This document shows, piece after piece, positions 1 to 8,438 of a stretch of DNA of 64,000 nucleotides. Each line of letters opens with the position of its first letter. Position 1 is the stretch's first letter. Position numbers and translations under genes: made by a program. Below the pieces are notes generated by a model that saw only the letters and a list, made by a program, of their open reading frames with translations, searched no databases and was not told where the DNA came from. This stretch comes from Salinimicrobium sp. TH3 (GTDB taxonomy: Bacteria > Bacteroidota > Bacteroidia > Flavobacteriales > Flavobacteriaceae), in the NCBI RefSeq assembly GCF_026676115.1, contig NZ_JAPONB010000001.1, positions 1-64,000 on the forward strand, in the 5' to 3' direction.

Positions 1-74
1 CTCCTCCTCTTGGGCTCGAACCAAGGACCCTCTGATTAACAGTCAGATGCTCTAACCAACTGAGCTAAGGAGGA
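1..74 (-). tRNA. tRNA-Asn (GTT), copy 1
   Basis: The reverse complement folds as a full 74-nt tRNA: acceptor stem TCCTCCT with AGGAGGA, D-arm, anticodon loop with GTT in CTGTTAATC, and T-arm with TTCGAGC. The 3' discriminator base is the first base of the window, so the gene is just complete. No CCA is encoded. It is identical to the second copy about 146 bp upstream and is probably cotranscribed with it from the promoter near 319-326. Confidence 0.95.
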
Positions 75-220
75 ATTCCAATATATCTTTAGTGTATTTA
101 ACGAGGTACTAAAACCCTCTAAAAATTTTGCTCTTCCTCTTGGGCTTCCCTCGATCCTGATAGTTATCGGGACTCGGGACAGGCTTCTCGCCCTAAGAAA
201 AATCTGCGTTTAAAACTTTG

Positions 221-294
221 CTCCTCCTCTTGGGCTCGAACCAAGGACCCTCTGATTAACAGTCAGATGCTCTAACCAACTGAGCTAAGGAGGA
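221..294 (-). tRNA. tRNA-Asn (GTT), copy 2
   Basis: This gene has the same 74-nt sequence as the copy at the window edge, with 7-bp acceptor stem, GTT anticodon and standard T-loop. It is the promoter-proximal member of the pair. The 146-bp spacer holds a degenerate 3' tRNA end (about 127-147) and an imperfect palindrome around CCTGATAGTTATCGGG. Confidence 0.95.
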
Positions 295-318
295 ATTTCG
301 CAACCATTTTTGCGGTTG

Positions 319-326
319 CAAATATA
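319..326 (-). promoter_or_regulatory. Putative TAnnTTTG promoter for tRNA-Asn pair
   Basis: The minus strand reads TATATTTG here, matching the Bacteroidetes -7 consensus TAnnTTTG. Transcription would start about 7 nt downstream, roughly 18 nt before the mature 5' end of the proximal tRNA-Asn. I see no clear -33 element. Confidence 0.5.
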
Positions 327-439
327 ATCGAAAATTTCTATTTCACTAAATAATGAAGCAAAAAAAGAAAAAGAAAAAAGCTATTTAAACAAGGCCGATT
401 TTATTTTAACCAAAAACCCTCTAGCGTTCATTGTTTTCG

Positions 440-1828
440 CTACCAGGTAAACAGATAGAGTGGTGGCAGGATAAGCAGCATCCCAGCCAGCATAAGGATC
501 AATACAAGTGGAAAAGCCCATTTAAACCATCTGTCATAGGGAACATTGGCAATTGCAAGCGCACCCATCGTTACTCCGCTGGTGGGGACAATTATGTTTG
601 TCAAGCCGTCTCCCATCTGGAATGCAAGAACAGCAATTTCCCGACTTATTCCCAGTACATCACTCAGCGGTGCCATTATAGGCATAGTTAATGCCGCCTG
701 ACCGGATCCTGACGGAATAAAGAAATTAAGCGCACATTGGAACAGGAACATCAGCTCTGCAGAGATGTAGCGAGGGTAATCTGCCGCCATTAAGGCTACT
801 CCGTTTAGCATGCTGTCGATGATCTTGCCGTCCTGGGCAATTACAAGTAAACCTTTGGCCAGCCCTATCACAAGGGCTGCTTTCATCATTTCTTTTGCCC
901 CGTTTACAAAGGCATCTATAGACCTTTGCAGGGACATTTGATAAATTACAGCTGCTACAATTGAGAGTCCCAGGAACAGGGCTGCTATTTCATTGATATA
1001 CCAGTCCAGTTCATTTACCCCGTATACCAGGAAAAGAATGGCAGCCAACAATGCAAAAAGGATAATTTTTCTCCGTAAAGTAAGTTGTGGCATTTCATCC
1101 CCGGAAAGCTCTGAGGAGAATTCTTCAGAGATGCCGTACATCAGACTCTTTTTCGGATTTTTTTCAATTTTTCGCGCATATCTTGCAAGAACGATGCATG
1201 CAATTCCCGTCATCACCACCCATACAAAAAGGCGATATTCCATTCCTCCAAAAATTGGCACCTGAGCAATGCTCTGAGCGATCCCAACCGTAAAAGGATT
1301 GGTAAAGGCTCCCGCGAATCCTACCCCCGTACCAATAATGGGAATTGCCGCCCCTACAAGTGCATCATAGCCCAGAGCCGTTGATAGAGGAATGGTGATG
1401 AGGATAAAGACAAGGATCTCCTCACTCATTCCGAAGGTGGCTCCTGCAAGAGAAAACAAGGCAGTAACCCCTGGAACAATGTAATTCTTGTACTGCGGAT
1501 TTTTACGGGCAAATTTTATAATACTGAAAAGCCCTGAGTTTATTGCTCCGGTTTCATTTAGAACTGAAAAAGCACCCCCCACAAGAAAGACAAAGCCTAT
1601 AACAAATGCAGCAGAAATAAATCCCTTAATGGGAGCCGTAAGAAAGGCTCCGATTCCCTGCGGATTAGGATCGACACTTGAAAATGAGTCGGGAATGATC
1701 ATTTCCCTGCCATCAATTACTTCCCGCTGATATTCTCCCGCCGGAACGATCCAGGTAAGGCCAATGAAAATAACCATTATCACCAATATTATAGCAATGG
1801 TGTCCGGGAATTTCTTTATTGTACGCAT
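440..1828 (-). CDS. YfcC-family membrane carrier
   Basis: This is a 462-residue polytopic inner-membrane protein of the YfcC/C4-dicarboxylate anaerobic carrier type. It opens with one hydrophobic helix and the family signature TWIVPAGEY at about residues 24-32. About a dozen hydrophobic segments follow, with a conserved GSGQAALTMPIMAPL stretch near residue 375. The length is normal for the family. It is the last gene of the SusC-SusD-peptidase operon, only 4 bp after the cyanophycinase-like gene. By context it may bring the amino acids or dipeptides released by the two peptidases into the cytoplasm. Family assignment is firm. The substrate is inferred: YfcC proteins are poorly characterised and are often called basic amino acid carriers, which would suit arginine from cyanophycin-like material. 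Confidence 0.85.
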   Translation of the reverse strand: MRTIKKFPDTIAIILVIMVIFIGLTWIVPAGEYQREVIDGREMIIPDSFSSVDPNPQGIGAFLTAPIKGFISAAFVIGFVFLVGGAFSVLNETGAINSGLFSIIKFARKNPQYKNYIVPGVTALFSLAGATFGMSEEILVFILITIPLSTALGYDALVGAAIPIIGTGVGFAGAFTNPFTVGIAQSIAQVPIFGGMEYRLFVWVVMTGIACIVLARYARKIEKNPKKSLMYGISEEFSSELSGDEMPQLTLRRKIILFALLAAILFLVYGVNELDWYINEIAALFLGLSIVAAVIYQMSLQRSIDAFVNGAKEMMKAALVIGLAKGLLVIAQDGKIIDSMLNGVALMAADYPRYISAELMFLFQCALNFFIPSGSGQAALTMPIMAPLSDVLGISREIAVLAFQMGDGLTNIIVPTSGVTMGALAIANVPYDRWFKWAFPLVLILMLAGMLLILPPLYLFTW

Positions 1829-1832
1829 TGAA

Positions 1833-2720
1833 CTATTGTTTCAGAAGAAAAATTTCACCCGGCAATTTAACACTTACCTTGAGATCGTCAGCACCCAGGA
1901 GCCCGTTCTTGGACCTTTTACTTCCGTTTCGATTTTCAATTAAGATTACCTGCGCATTTCCCACTACTTTGGCCGAATCATTTTGAACTAGCAGAGCAGT
2001 AGATTCATCTATCCCTATAGATATTTCTCCCGGATTTTCTATCGCCGTGCTTAGCAACCGGTTCATCCTCATCCGTTGTATAAAATGTTGATCGATAATT
2101 GCATTTTCCAAAAGACCAAGTCCTTCTTTGAGTTCAATATTATCTGCCTCAATGGTAGCAAAGTCGCCGGTATATACCGGATGCTTGTATTCATTGCCGG
2201 TGATCATTTTTTTACTCATAACTGCTGCACCTGCACTTGTACCCGCAATGGTGGCTCCATTATAATAGGCTTCTTTAATAGCCTTGTGTGCGGGAGAATT
2301 TAAAACAATATCCATGAATGTGCTCTGGTCGCCTCCGGAAATATAGATCAGGTTTGCCTTTTTCAAACTGTCTAATCTGGCAGGGTCCTGCTGCTCTTTC
2401 GTGAAATTGAAACCTTTGATTTTTTCTGCAGGCACACCAAGTTCAGTAAATTGTTTTGCTGCATAAAACACAGCGGAATCCTGTTCTGAACTTGACATGG
2501 GAAGAATTACTGCATAAGCCCCGTTCTCCATATTGCTTACTTCAATGAGTTCCTTTATCATTTCAGGAGGTCGTTTTCCGCCTCCAATGATGAACAATGT
2601 GCCCTTAGGTTTTTGAAAAATTTCTCCCGTAGTGCCTTTTAGCTCCTTTCCAGTGTTTATCTTACAGGAGAAGACCAGGCAGGAGCATAGCAGGGCTAAT
2701 AATATTATCGGTTTCTTCAT
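1833..2720 (-). CDS. Cyanophycinase-like peptidase S51 lipoprotein
   Basis: This 295-residue protein has a lipoprotein signal peptide ending at the cysteine near residue 19. The peptidase S51 (cyanophycinase/peptidase E) fold is shown by GTLFIIGGG at 40-48, ISGGDQ at 127-132 and the nucleophile elbow AGTSAGA, whose serine is S162. Cyanophycinases release beta-aspartyl-arginine from cyanophycin; related S51 enzymes cleave other aspartyl peptides. Its partner just upstream is an isoaspartyl peptidase, which is the natural next step for beta-aspartyl dipeptides. A lipid anchor puts it in the periplasm or at the outer membrane. The exact substrate, cyanophycin or other aspartyl peptides, cannot be told from sequence alone. 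Confidence 0.85.
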   Translation of the reverse strand: MKKPIILLALLCSCLVFSCKINTGKELKGTTGEIFQKPKGTLFIIGGGKRPPEMIKELIEVSNMENGAYAVILPMSSSEQDSAVFYAAKQFTELGVPAEKIKGFNFTKEQQDPARLDSLKKANLIYISGGDQSTFMDIVLNSPAHKAIKEAYYNGATIAGTSAGAAVMSKKMITGNEYKHPVYTGDFATIEADNIELKEGLGLLENAIIDQHFIQRMRMNRLLSTAIENPGEISIGIDESTALLVQNDSAKVVGNAQVILIENRNGSKRSKNGLLGADDLKVSVKLPGEIFLLKQ

Positions 2721-2749
2721 TTTTTTATGCGACTTAAATTCAAACTCAT

Positions 2750-3697
2750 TTAGATTTTTTCTTCCTTGTCCCAGATGAAAAGTTTACGTGTGGTATCAGT
2801 TGAAAATCCTCGGTACATTCCGGCTGAGTTATACGTCATGGAAATATTTCCTTCCCCGTCTACAGCAACGAGTCCGCCGTCTCCGCCCATTTTTCCATGG
2901 TGGTCAAAAATGGCTTTTTTGGAAGCTTCTTCGAGGGATAGGCCTGCAAATTCCATTAGATTGGAGACATAAGAGGCAACAGTAGCCCGAATAAAAAATT
3001 CGCCGATTCCCGTACAGGAAACAGCGCAACTATTGTTGTTGGCGTAGGTGCCACAGCCAATAATAGCCGAATCTCCTATTCTTCCTTCCATTTTATTTGT
3101 CATTCCACCCGTAGAGGTGGCGGCAGCTAGATTTCCGTCACTGTCCATTGCAACGGCACCCACAGTGCCCTTTTTAAAGTTGGAATGATCCAGAAAGGTC
3201 TCGTCTGCAGCATATTTTTGGGCCTGCTGCCATTGCTCTTTGCGGAAAGAGGTGTGAAAATAGTCATTTTCAACAATCTCATGTCCCATTTCTTCTGCGA
3301 GCAAATCGCTCTCTTTCCCAGATATCATCACGATGTCGTCTCTGTTCATAAGACTTTTTGCAAATTTCACAGGATTCTTGATTTTACTGCTGTTGGCCAG
3401 TGCGCCTGCTTTTAATTCCCGGCCTTCCATTAAGGAGGCTTCCAGCAAATGTTTTCCATTCCTGGAGTACACGGCTCCCCTGCCTGCGTTGAAGTGTTCG
3501 CTGTTTTCTAAATGCTCAACTGCCGCACAAACGGCATCCACGGCGCTTCCTCCTTCCTGAAGGATTTTTTCACCGGCTTTCAGACTTTTCTCGAGATCCT
3601 GCAGGATCAACTCTTTTTCCCCGGCAGATATAGTTGATTCATCGATCACCCCGGCTCCGCCATGTATACAGAGTGAATATTTTGTTTTTTTTGTCAT
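2750..3697 (-). CDS. Isoaspartyl peptidase / L-asparaginase (Ntn hydrolase)
   Basis: This is a type 2 asparaginase/beta-aspartyl peptidase of about 315 residues. CIHGGAG lies near the N-terminus, and the autoproteolysis site KKGTVGAVA supplies the nucleophile T178 counted from the ATG used here. TSTGGMTNK and GIGEFF follow in the small subunit. The frame stays open 99 bp further upstream to another ATG, but those extra 33 residues resemble no signal peptide, and the homologous domain starts only at MTKKTKYS. I therefore place the start at 3697. The enzyme removes N-terminal isoaspartyl residues from beta-aspartyl dipeptides, the products expected from the adjacent cyanophycinase-like enzyme. 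It sits between SusD and the S51 gene in one transcription unit. No export signal is seen, so it probably acts in the cytoplasm. Confidence 0.9.
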   Translation of the reverse strand: MTKKTKYSLCIHGGAGVIDESTISAGEKELILQDLEKSLKAGEKILQEGGSAVDAVCAAVEHLENSEHFNAGRGAVYSRNGKHLLEASLMEGRELKAGALANSSKIKNPVKFAKSLMNRDDIVMISGKESDLLAEEMGHEIVENDYFHTSFRKEQWQQAQKYAADETFLDHSNFKKGTVGAVAMDSDGNLAAATSTGGMTNKMEGRIGDSAIIGCGTYANNNSCAVSCTGIGEFFIRATVASYVSNLMEFAGLSLEEASKKAIFDHHGKMGGDGGLVAVDGEGNISMTYNSAGMYRGFSTDTTRKLFIWDKEEKI

Positions 3698-3834
3698 TTT
3701 TTTGTGGTTGTTCCGGTTATTCTGAAGGTAGAAACTTCCGGAAGAATGGTGCTTAAGTAGGTAAATGAGAGGGAGGGGAGATGCTGCTGTTTCCAACGCA
3801 CCTCCTGTCTCTAAATTAGGTAATTTTAGAAAAT

Positions 3835-5184
3835 CTAGTATCCGGGATTCTGCTCGATAACACCTCCTGAAATTGCGATTTCTCTCTGCGGAATTGGATA
3901 AACTGTACGGAAGGATTCTATTCCCAGGATAGCTTCAGCCCGGTCCAGGCGTACAATGTCAAACCATCTGTGTCCTTCAAAAGCCAGTTCTCTTGCGCGT
4001 TCTTCGAGGAGAATATCCACGAAGTCACTAAAACCGGCTACTTCTTCAGCTATTACCGGCATATCTGGCAGGGAGCGGGTTCGAACTTCATTAAGATCTT
4101 CTATGGCCATTTCGAGATCATCGGGATTTTGGCGGGCTCTTGCTTCCGCTCTTATCAGGTACATTTCAGAGAGCCTGAAAAGAATTGCGTTTCCTCCCAG
4201 CACACCGTCATTGGTTCCATACTTATCCACGAAGACAACTCTTCCATTGTCATAGTAAAGGTAACTTCGGGGGTCATCATCTGCATCCATAGGCTGGAAG
4301 AAATCGTCATAATTTGCGGAAACTTCAGGTGGAGAAATTGAGAAATACTCAGTTAAGGAGTTTCCATCTATTTCTGTGAACTGCAGTTCAAAAATAGCTT
4401 CCGCAGAACCTTCCGTTTCATAGATCTCATTATAATCGGAATTTAGAGCATAATCCGGATTTTCAATCACACTTGTGGCGAGTTCTTCTGCCATTACATA
4501 ATTCCCCTGATACAAATAGACCCTTGCCAGCAAAGCTTCCGCAGTAGCTTTGGACACCATGAATTTGTCTTCATCATACACCAGCAACTCTATGGCAGTC
4601 TCAAGATCTGAAATTATCTGAGCATAAGATGCTGCCACGCTGCTACGTGGGATCTCTAATGCAGCATTGACATTCACGTAATCAGTAAAAACGGGAATCC
4701 CATACGGAGAGTCATTCTCGGTGAATTTACCGAATTGTCTCAGCGCATCAAATAATCCTAATGCTCTAAAGAAATGAGCACTACCGGCTGCATTATCATT
4801 TTCGAGTCCCAGCTCTTCCATTTTATCAAAAACCAGGTTGCTTGAATTCACAAGGGCGTAAATATCTACCCAGTTGCTCTCAATATAAGCACTTGACGCG
4901 GGAATAACAGCCTCGTCGAGCTGGGCAAAACGCTCCCTGAATCCTGTGGCATCTGCAATCCCGCCCGTCAAAGCCTGCGCCATAATAAATTCGCCACCGT
5001 AGTAGGTGCCACTCTGCATGATGTCGTAAAGGCCAATCACGGCCGAGCGAAGGGAGATATCATCGGTTATAGCTTCTGTAGATCGAATTTCGTCATCCAG
5101 TTCAACGTCCAGTACATCATCACAGCCTGTAAAAATGAAGGTCAGCAATAGGACGCTCAGTATTGTATATTTAAATTTTTTCAT
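3835..5184 (-). CDS. SusD/RagB-family nutrient-binding lipoprotein
   Basis: This is a 449-residue SusD/RagB family protein with a lipoprotein signal ending at FTGC (C21). TPR-like helices carry the motif ATAEALLARVYLYQGNY at about 213-229, and the typical C-terminal block has RLSEMYLIRAEARAR and a terminal NPGY. At 449 residues it is near the short end for SusD. It starts 9 bp after the SusC stop and works with it as the lid of an outer-membrane import pair. Since the downstream genes are peptidases and no glycosidase is present, the cargo is more likely a peptide (RagB type) than a glycan; that is inference from context. Confidence 0.92.
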   Translation of the reverse strand: MKKFKYTILSVLLLTFIFTGCDDVLDVELDDEIRSTEAITDDISLRSAVIGLYDIMQSGTYYGGEFIMAQALTGGIADATGFRERFAQLDEAVIPASSAYIESNWVDIYALVNSSNLVFDKMEELGLENDNAAGSAHFFRALGLFDALRQFGKFTENDSPYGIPVFTDYVNVNAALEIPRSSVAASYAQIISDLETAIELLVYDEDKFMVSKATAEALLARVYLYQGNYVMAEELATSVIENPDYALNSDYNEIYETEGSAEAIFELQFTEIDGNSLTEYFSISPPEVSANYDDFFQPMDADDDPRSYLYYDNGRVVFVDKYGTNDGVLGGNAILFRLSEMYLIRAEARARQNPDDLEMAIEDLNEVRTRSLPDMPVIAEEVAGFSDFVDILLEERARELAFEGHRWFDIVRLDRAEAILGIESFRTVYPIPQREIAISGGVIEQNPGY

Positions 5185-5193
5185 GTCTGTAGA

Positions 5194-8193
5194 TTAAAAT
5201 GTTGCGTTAAACCCAATTGTGATGGTACGTGCCTGTCCCAGGGTTCCAAAATCTTCCCCCTGTAAAACATTAAGATCAGTTTGATTTGAAGTGTTGGTTG
5301 AGACTTCGGGATCAAAACCAAGATAATCTGTAAAGGTGAGCAGATTCTGACCCTGGATATATATACCGAAGTTGTTCATTCCAATCCTGTCGATCACAGA
5401 AGACGGAAGATTATAATTAAGGCGCAGGGTTTTTAGCCTGATGTAATCTCCATCCTCCAGAAACTGGGTGCTAAATCTTTGAAGCTGCCCGCTTTCTGTA
5501 GAAGGTCGTGGCACATCGGTCACCTGTCCCGGCTCTCTCCAATAGTTATCAAAAACCCTCTGGCTTATGTTCGCGTAAGGAATTCCGCTTCGGGTCCACC
5601 CAAAGTTTTCGTAAGCGTGCCTACTTTGGTTATAGATTTTGTTTCCTCCCGAAAAAGTGACATTTGCTGTAAGAGAGAAATTTTTATAGGAAAAGGTGTT
5701 TTGCCAGCCTCCAAAATAATCTGGAAGGGCGCTGCCTACGATCTGGCGGTCATCGAAGTTGATGAGCCCGTCGCCATTAACATCTTCAAAAAGGGCATCT
5801 CCTGTTTCGGGATCAACTCCTTCGTATTTTATAAGATAAAGAGTACTTACAGATTCCCCTTCTTTCAGGATGTGGTTTCTTCCCACTATCTCCCCGTCGT
5901 TGAGGAGTTTGATGATTTCGTTGTCCAGAAGCGAGAAGTTGATCCCCGATCTCCAGTTGAAATTCTTTCCTTCAATAATATCTGCTGTTAAGCTGAATTC
6001 GAACCCGGTATTCTGGATTTCACCTATGTTCTGGTAAACCGAACTGAATCCTGTAAGTCCCGGCACATCTGCACTTAGCAAAAGATCTTCGGTCTGTTTC
6101 TTAAAGTAGTCGGCAGTTATGCTGAAGCGCTCATTGAATAATCCGAAATCGAGTCCCAGGTTAAGCTGCTTGGTTTTTTCCCAGCCAAGATCTGCATTTT
6201 CAAGCCGGTTGGGTGCTATCCCTGGAATGTTGTTGTAACCTGCATTAAGCGAGTAGGTTCCCACCCAGTTGGAGGATATTTCCTGGTTTCCGGTAAGACC
6301 ATAACTTGCCCGAAGCTTCAGGTTTGAAACAGATTCAAAATCAAAGAAGCTCTCTTCATTGATTCTCCAGGCAACAGATGCAGAAGGGAAATAGCCATAC
6401 TGGTTTTCTGTTCCAAAACGAGAAGATCCATCTGCCCTTAGTGTAAAGGAGAAAATGTACCTGTTGTCAAAGCTATAGTTGGCGCGACCAAAGAAAGATT
6501 GAAGTCCGTATTCGTTTTTGGCAGATGTGCTGTTAATGATCGTGCTGGCTGCTGAAATACTGGTGGTGCTATTAGTGGCAAATCCAACCCCGGCCTGATC
6601 TGAGAACTGAGCTTTTGTCTCCTGTAGCGTCCACCCTGCAATTAAATCCAGATCGTGGAGCTGAGCGAAGCGACGGTTGTAGTTTAGCGTGTTTTCAAGT
6701 TGCCAGGTATTCTCTTCAAAAGTGGCAAAAATAGCTTCCCCCTGATCGGACTTATTCGTTCCCGGGGGAACAAAGGATTCTTCAACGAAGTTTGAGTACT
6801 CAGTTGAAAAGGCAGATCTAAAGGTAAGATCTGGAATAATGTCCCATTCCACAAAGGTAGAGGCCTGTACTCTTGTACTTCTCGAGTCATTAATATAATC
6901 TTCTGCAATCAATACCGGATTTTCCAGTGGCCACCAGGTATTGTAGTTGAAAGGATTCGTGAATTCCCCATTTTCATCCCTTATGGGTGCTGTAGGATCC
7001 CATCCCTGGGCATTAATGATCACCCCGTATTCATCATTCTCATTGATGGTACGGTCGTGTTCACTTCGGTTAAGGAATATTGTTGTTCCTATTTTTACTG
7101 AAGAGTTTATATCGTGATCAAGATTTAATCTCGTGCTCAGACGGTCAAAGTTTTGGCCAATCTGGATTCCTTCCTGTTCATATAAACTTCCGCTGAGGTA
7201 GAATCTCGTTTTTTCTGAACCGCCACGAACGCTTACATCCAGGTTCTGAGTAAGGCCGGTTCTAAAAATTTCATCATAGATATTTGTATGTACTCCGTTC
7301 GATGTATCAATCCAGTCAAAATAATCTGGTCCCAATCCGTCAAATTCCGCAGCAGTATTGAAAAAGGCCTTGAATTGCTCCGGTCCTACGAGATCGGGAG
7401 TGTTAGTAATTTCTGAAAATCCGGCGTAGTAGCCTACATTAACCAGGGTTTCACCTGCTTTTCCACGTTTAGTATTGATGAGCACTACCCCGTTGGCCCC
7501 TCTGGAACCATAGATCGAAGCAGCAGCAGCATCTTTTAGAATAGTAATGGATTTGATATCATTCGGATTGATGTCTGCCAGGGGATTGGTAGGCTGAATA
7601 TTGGTGTTAAGAGCGGAGTTGTTGCGGGAAACCAGAGGCACTCCGTCCACAATGAACAGCGGCTGGCTACTCGCTGAAATAGAAGAAACTCCCCGGATGT
7701 TAATGTTAATTGCCGAACCAGGGGTAGCTGAGGCAGAGGAGATATTTACTCCCGGAGTCTGCCCCTGAAGCGCAGTTTCAAAACTCGAAGCCGGACTTTT
7801 TGAAATCTCTTCGCTTTGAATCGTCTGGATACTGCTACTTACATCTTTACGTTCCTGAGTACCGTATCCAACGATGACTACCTCCTCAAGGGTTTTGTCA
7901 GATTCCAGTTGGATCTCATAGTTTGATTCTTCCGTTAATGGTATGGTTTGAGGTTTATAGCCAATATAAGAAACCTCCAGGGCCTGTACATCTTCGCCCA
8001 CTTCAATTGAGAAGTTACCGTCGAAATCTGCCACCACCCCTTTGTTGGTGTTGGGAACAAGAATATTCGCCCCAATAAGAGGCTGCCCCGTGTCCTGGGC
8101 GGTTACTTTTCCTGTAATGATACGTTGGGCATTGGCAGAGAAACTTATCAGAAGTACAAGAAAAGAAATGAGTAATGAGTTTTTTGCATTCAT
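5194..8193 (-). CDS. SusC/RagA-family TonB-dependent receptor
   Basis: This is a 999-residue outer-membrane receptor. Its signal peptide ends at SANA-Q (about residue 22). A carboxypeptidase-regulatory-like domain follows (about 23-105, with DFDGNFSIEV), then the SusC linker EEVVIVGYGTQ, the plug with AAAASIYGSRGANGVVLINTKRG ending near 245, and a 22-strand barrel closing on an aromatic ATF terminus. It forms an operon with the SusD-like gene and the isoaspartyl/cyanophycinase genes. The start lies only 2 nt after a long stem that involves the stop codon of an upstream leader frame, so translation is probably controlled by that leader. No sigma/anti-sigma genes are nearby. Confidence 0.93.
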   Translation of the reverse strand: MNAKNSLLISFLVLLISFSANAQRIITGKVTAQDTGQPLIGANILVPNTNKGVVADFDGNFSIEVGEDVQALEVSYIGYKPQTIPLTEESNYEIQLESDKTLEEVVIVGYGTQERKDVSSSIQTIQSEEISKSPASSFETALQGQTPGVNISSASATPGSAININIRGVSSISASSQPLFIVDGVPLVSRNNSALNTNIQPTNPLADINPNDIKSITILKDAAAASIYGSRGANGVVLINTKRGKAGETLVNVGYYAGFSEITNTPDLVGPEQFKAFFNTAAEFDGLGPDYFDWIDTSNGVHTNIYDEIFRTGLTQNLDVSVRGGSEKTRFYLSGSLYEQEGIQIGQNFDRLSTRLNLDHDINSSVKIGTTIFLNRSEHDRTINENDEYGVIINAQGWDPTAPIRDENGEFTNPFNYNTWWPLENPVLIAEDYINDSRSTRVQASTFVEWDIIPDLTFRSAFSTEYSNFVEESFVPPGTNKSDQGEAIFATFEENTWQLENTLNYNRRFAQLHDLDLIAGWTLQETKAQFSDQAGVGFATNSTTSISAASTIINSTSAKNEYGLQSFFGRANYSFDNRYIFSFTLRADGSSRFGTENQYGYFPSASVAWRINEESFFDFESVSNLKLRASYGLTGNQEISSNWVGTYSLNAGYNNIPGIAPNRLENADLGWEKTKQLNLGLDFGLFNERFSITADYFKKQTEDLLLSADVPGLTGFSSVYQNIGEIQNTGFEFSLTADIIEGKNFNWRSGINFSLLDNEIIKLLNDGEIVGRNHILKEGESVSTLYLIKYEGVDPETGDALFEDVNGDGLINFDDRQIVGSALPDYFGGWQNTFSYKNFSLTANVTFSGGNKIYNQSRHAYENFGWTRSGIPYANISQRVFDNYWREPGQVTDVPRPSTESGQLQRFSTQFLEDGDYIRLKTLRLNYNLPSSVIDRIGMNNFGIYIQGQNLLTFTDYLGFDPEVSTNTSNQTDLNVLQGEDFGTLGQARTITIGFNATF

Positions 8194-8195
8194 TT

Positions 8196-8276
8196 TAGAA
8201 CATTTTAGTTAATAATACACATCTCACTCTTCCGGGAAAGGGAAAAGAGAAAATACAGCTGAACTAAAATATTCTA
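8196..8276 (-). promoter_or_regulatory. Leader stem sequestering the SusC start region
   Basis: In the minus-strand RNA, UAGAAUAUUUUAGUU (8276 to 8262) pairs with AACUAAAAUGUUCUA (8210 to 8196). That is 15 consecutive pairs with one G-U wobble. The 5' arm begins with the UAG stop of the proximal leader frame; the 3' arm ends 2 nt before the SusC AUG. The loop holds a smaller UUCCCGGAA palindrome. A ribosome held at the UAG would open the stem and free the SusC start. The pairing is seen in the sequence; the control mechanism is inferred. Confidence 0.6.
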
Positions 8277-8399
8277 GCAGTCAAAGATTGGCTGAAGTCC
8301 TCTTAACGTAAGAGATTTGCAGCCAGAGGGAAAAGAAAATGATACTATGCTTTTCATCGTGTAAAAAAATAAAATGGTCAAAAAAAGAAGATGTTGCAT
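8274..8399 (-). CDS. Leader peptide A (proximal), C-terminal CKSLTLRGLQPIFDC
   Basis: This short frame lies in the SusC leader. From the ATG at 8399 it codes for 41 residues with a hydrophobic N-terminal part (LLFLTILFFY); an inner ATG at 8357 would give 27. It ends CKSLTLRGLQPIFDC followed by TAG. A second frame 165 bp upstream ends in the same 15 residues except for Q in place of R. Over these codons the differences are almost all silent (AAA/AAG, TCT/TCC, CTT/CTA, ACG/ACT, TTA/CTA, GGA/GGG, CTT/CTC), the mark of selection on protein. The ATG at 8399 is caught in a 7-bp hairpin. Conservation right up to the stop suggests an arrest-type regulatory peptide. A secreted peptide with a Cys-Cys bridge is the alternative. 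I do not recognise the family. Confidence 0.6.
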   Translation of the reverse strand: MQHLLFLTILFFYTMKSIVSFSFPSGCKSLTLRGLQPIFDC

Positions 8400-8415
8400 C
8401 TGGAAGATAGATGCA
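8395..8415 (-). promoter_or_regulatory. Hairpin over the start codon of leader peptide A
   Basis: TGCATCT and AGATGCA form a perfect 7-bp stem around a 7-nt loop on the minus-strand RNA. The ATG at 8399 lies inside the 3' arm, so initiation at this codon would need the hairpin to open, for example through a ribosome moving in from upstream, or initiation would shift to the ATG at 8357. The role is inferred from position. Confidence 0.45.
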
Positions 8416-8438
8416 GTTACAGCTGTTCCGATTGGAAT

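Noticed and set aside
5479-5991. 170-codon plus-strand frame opposite SusC
   Set aside because: It lies wholly within the well-supported SusC gene and has no recognisable domain, start signal or neighbour.
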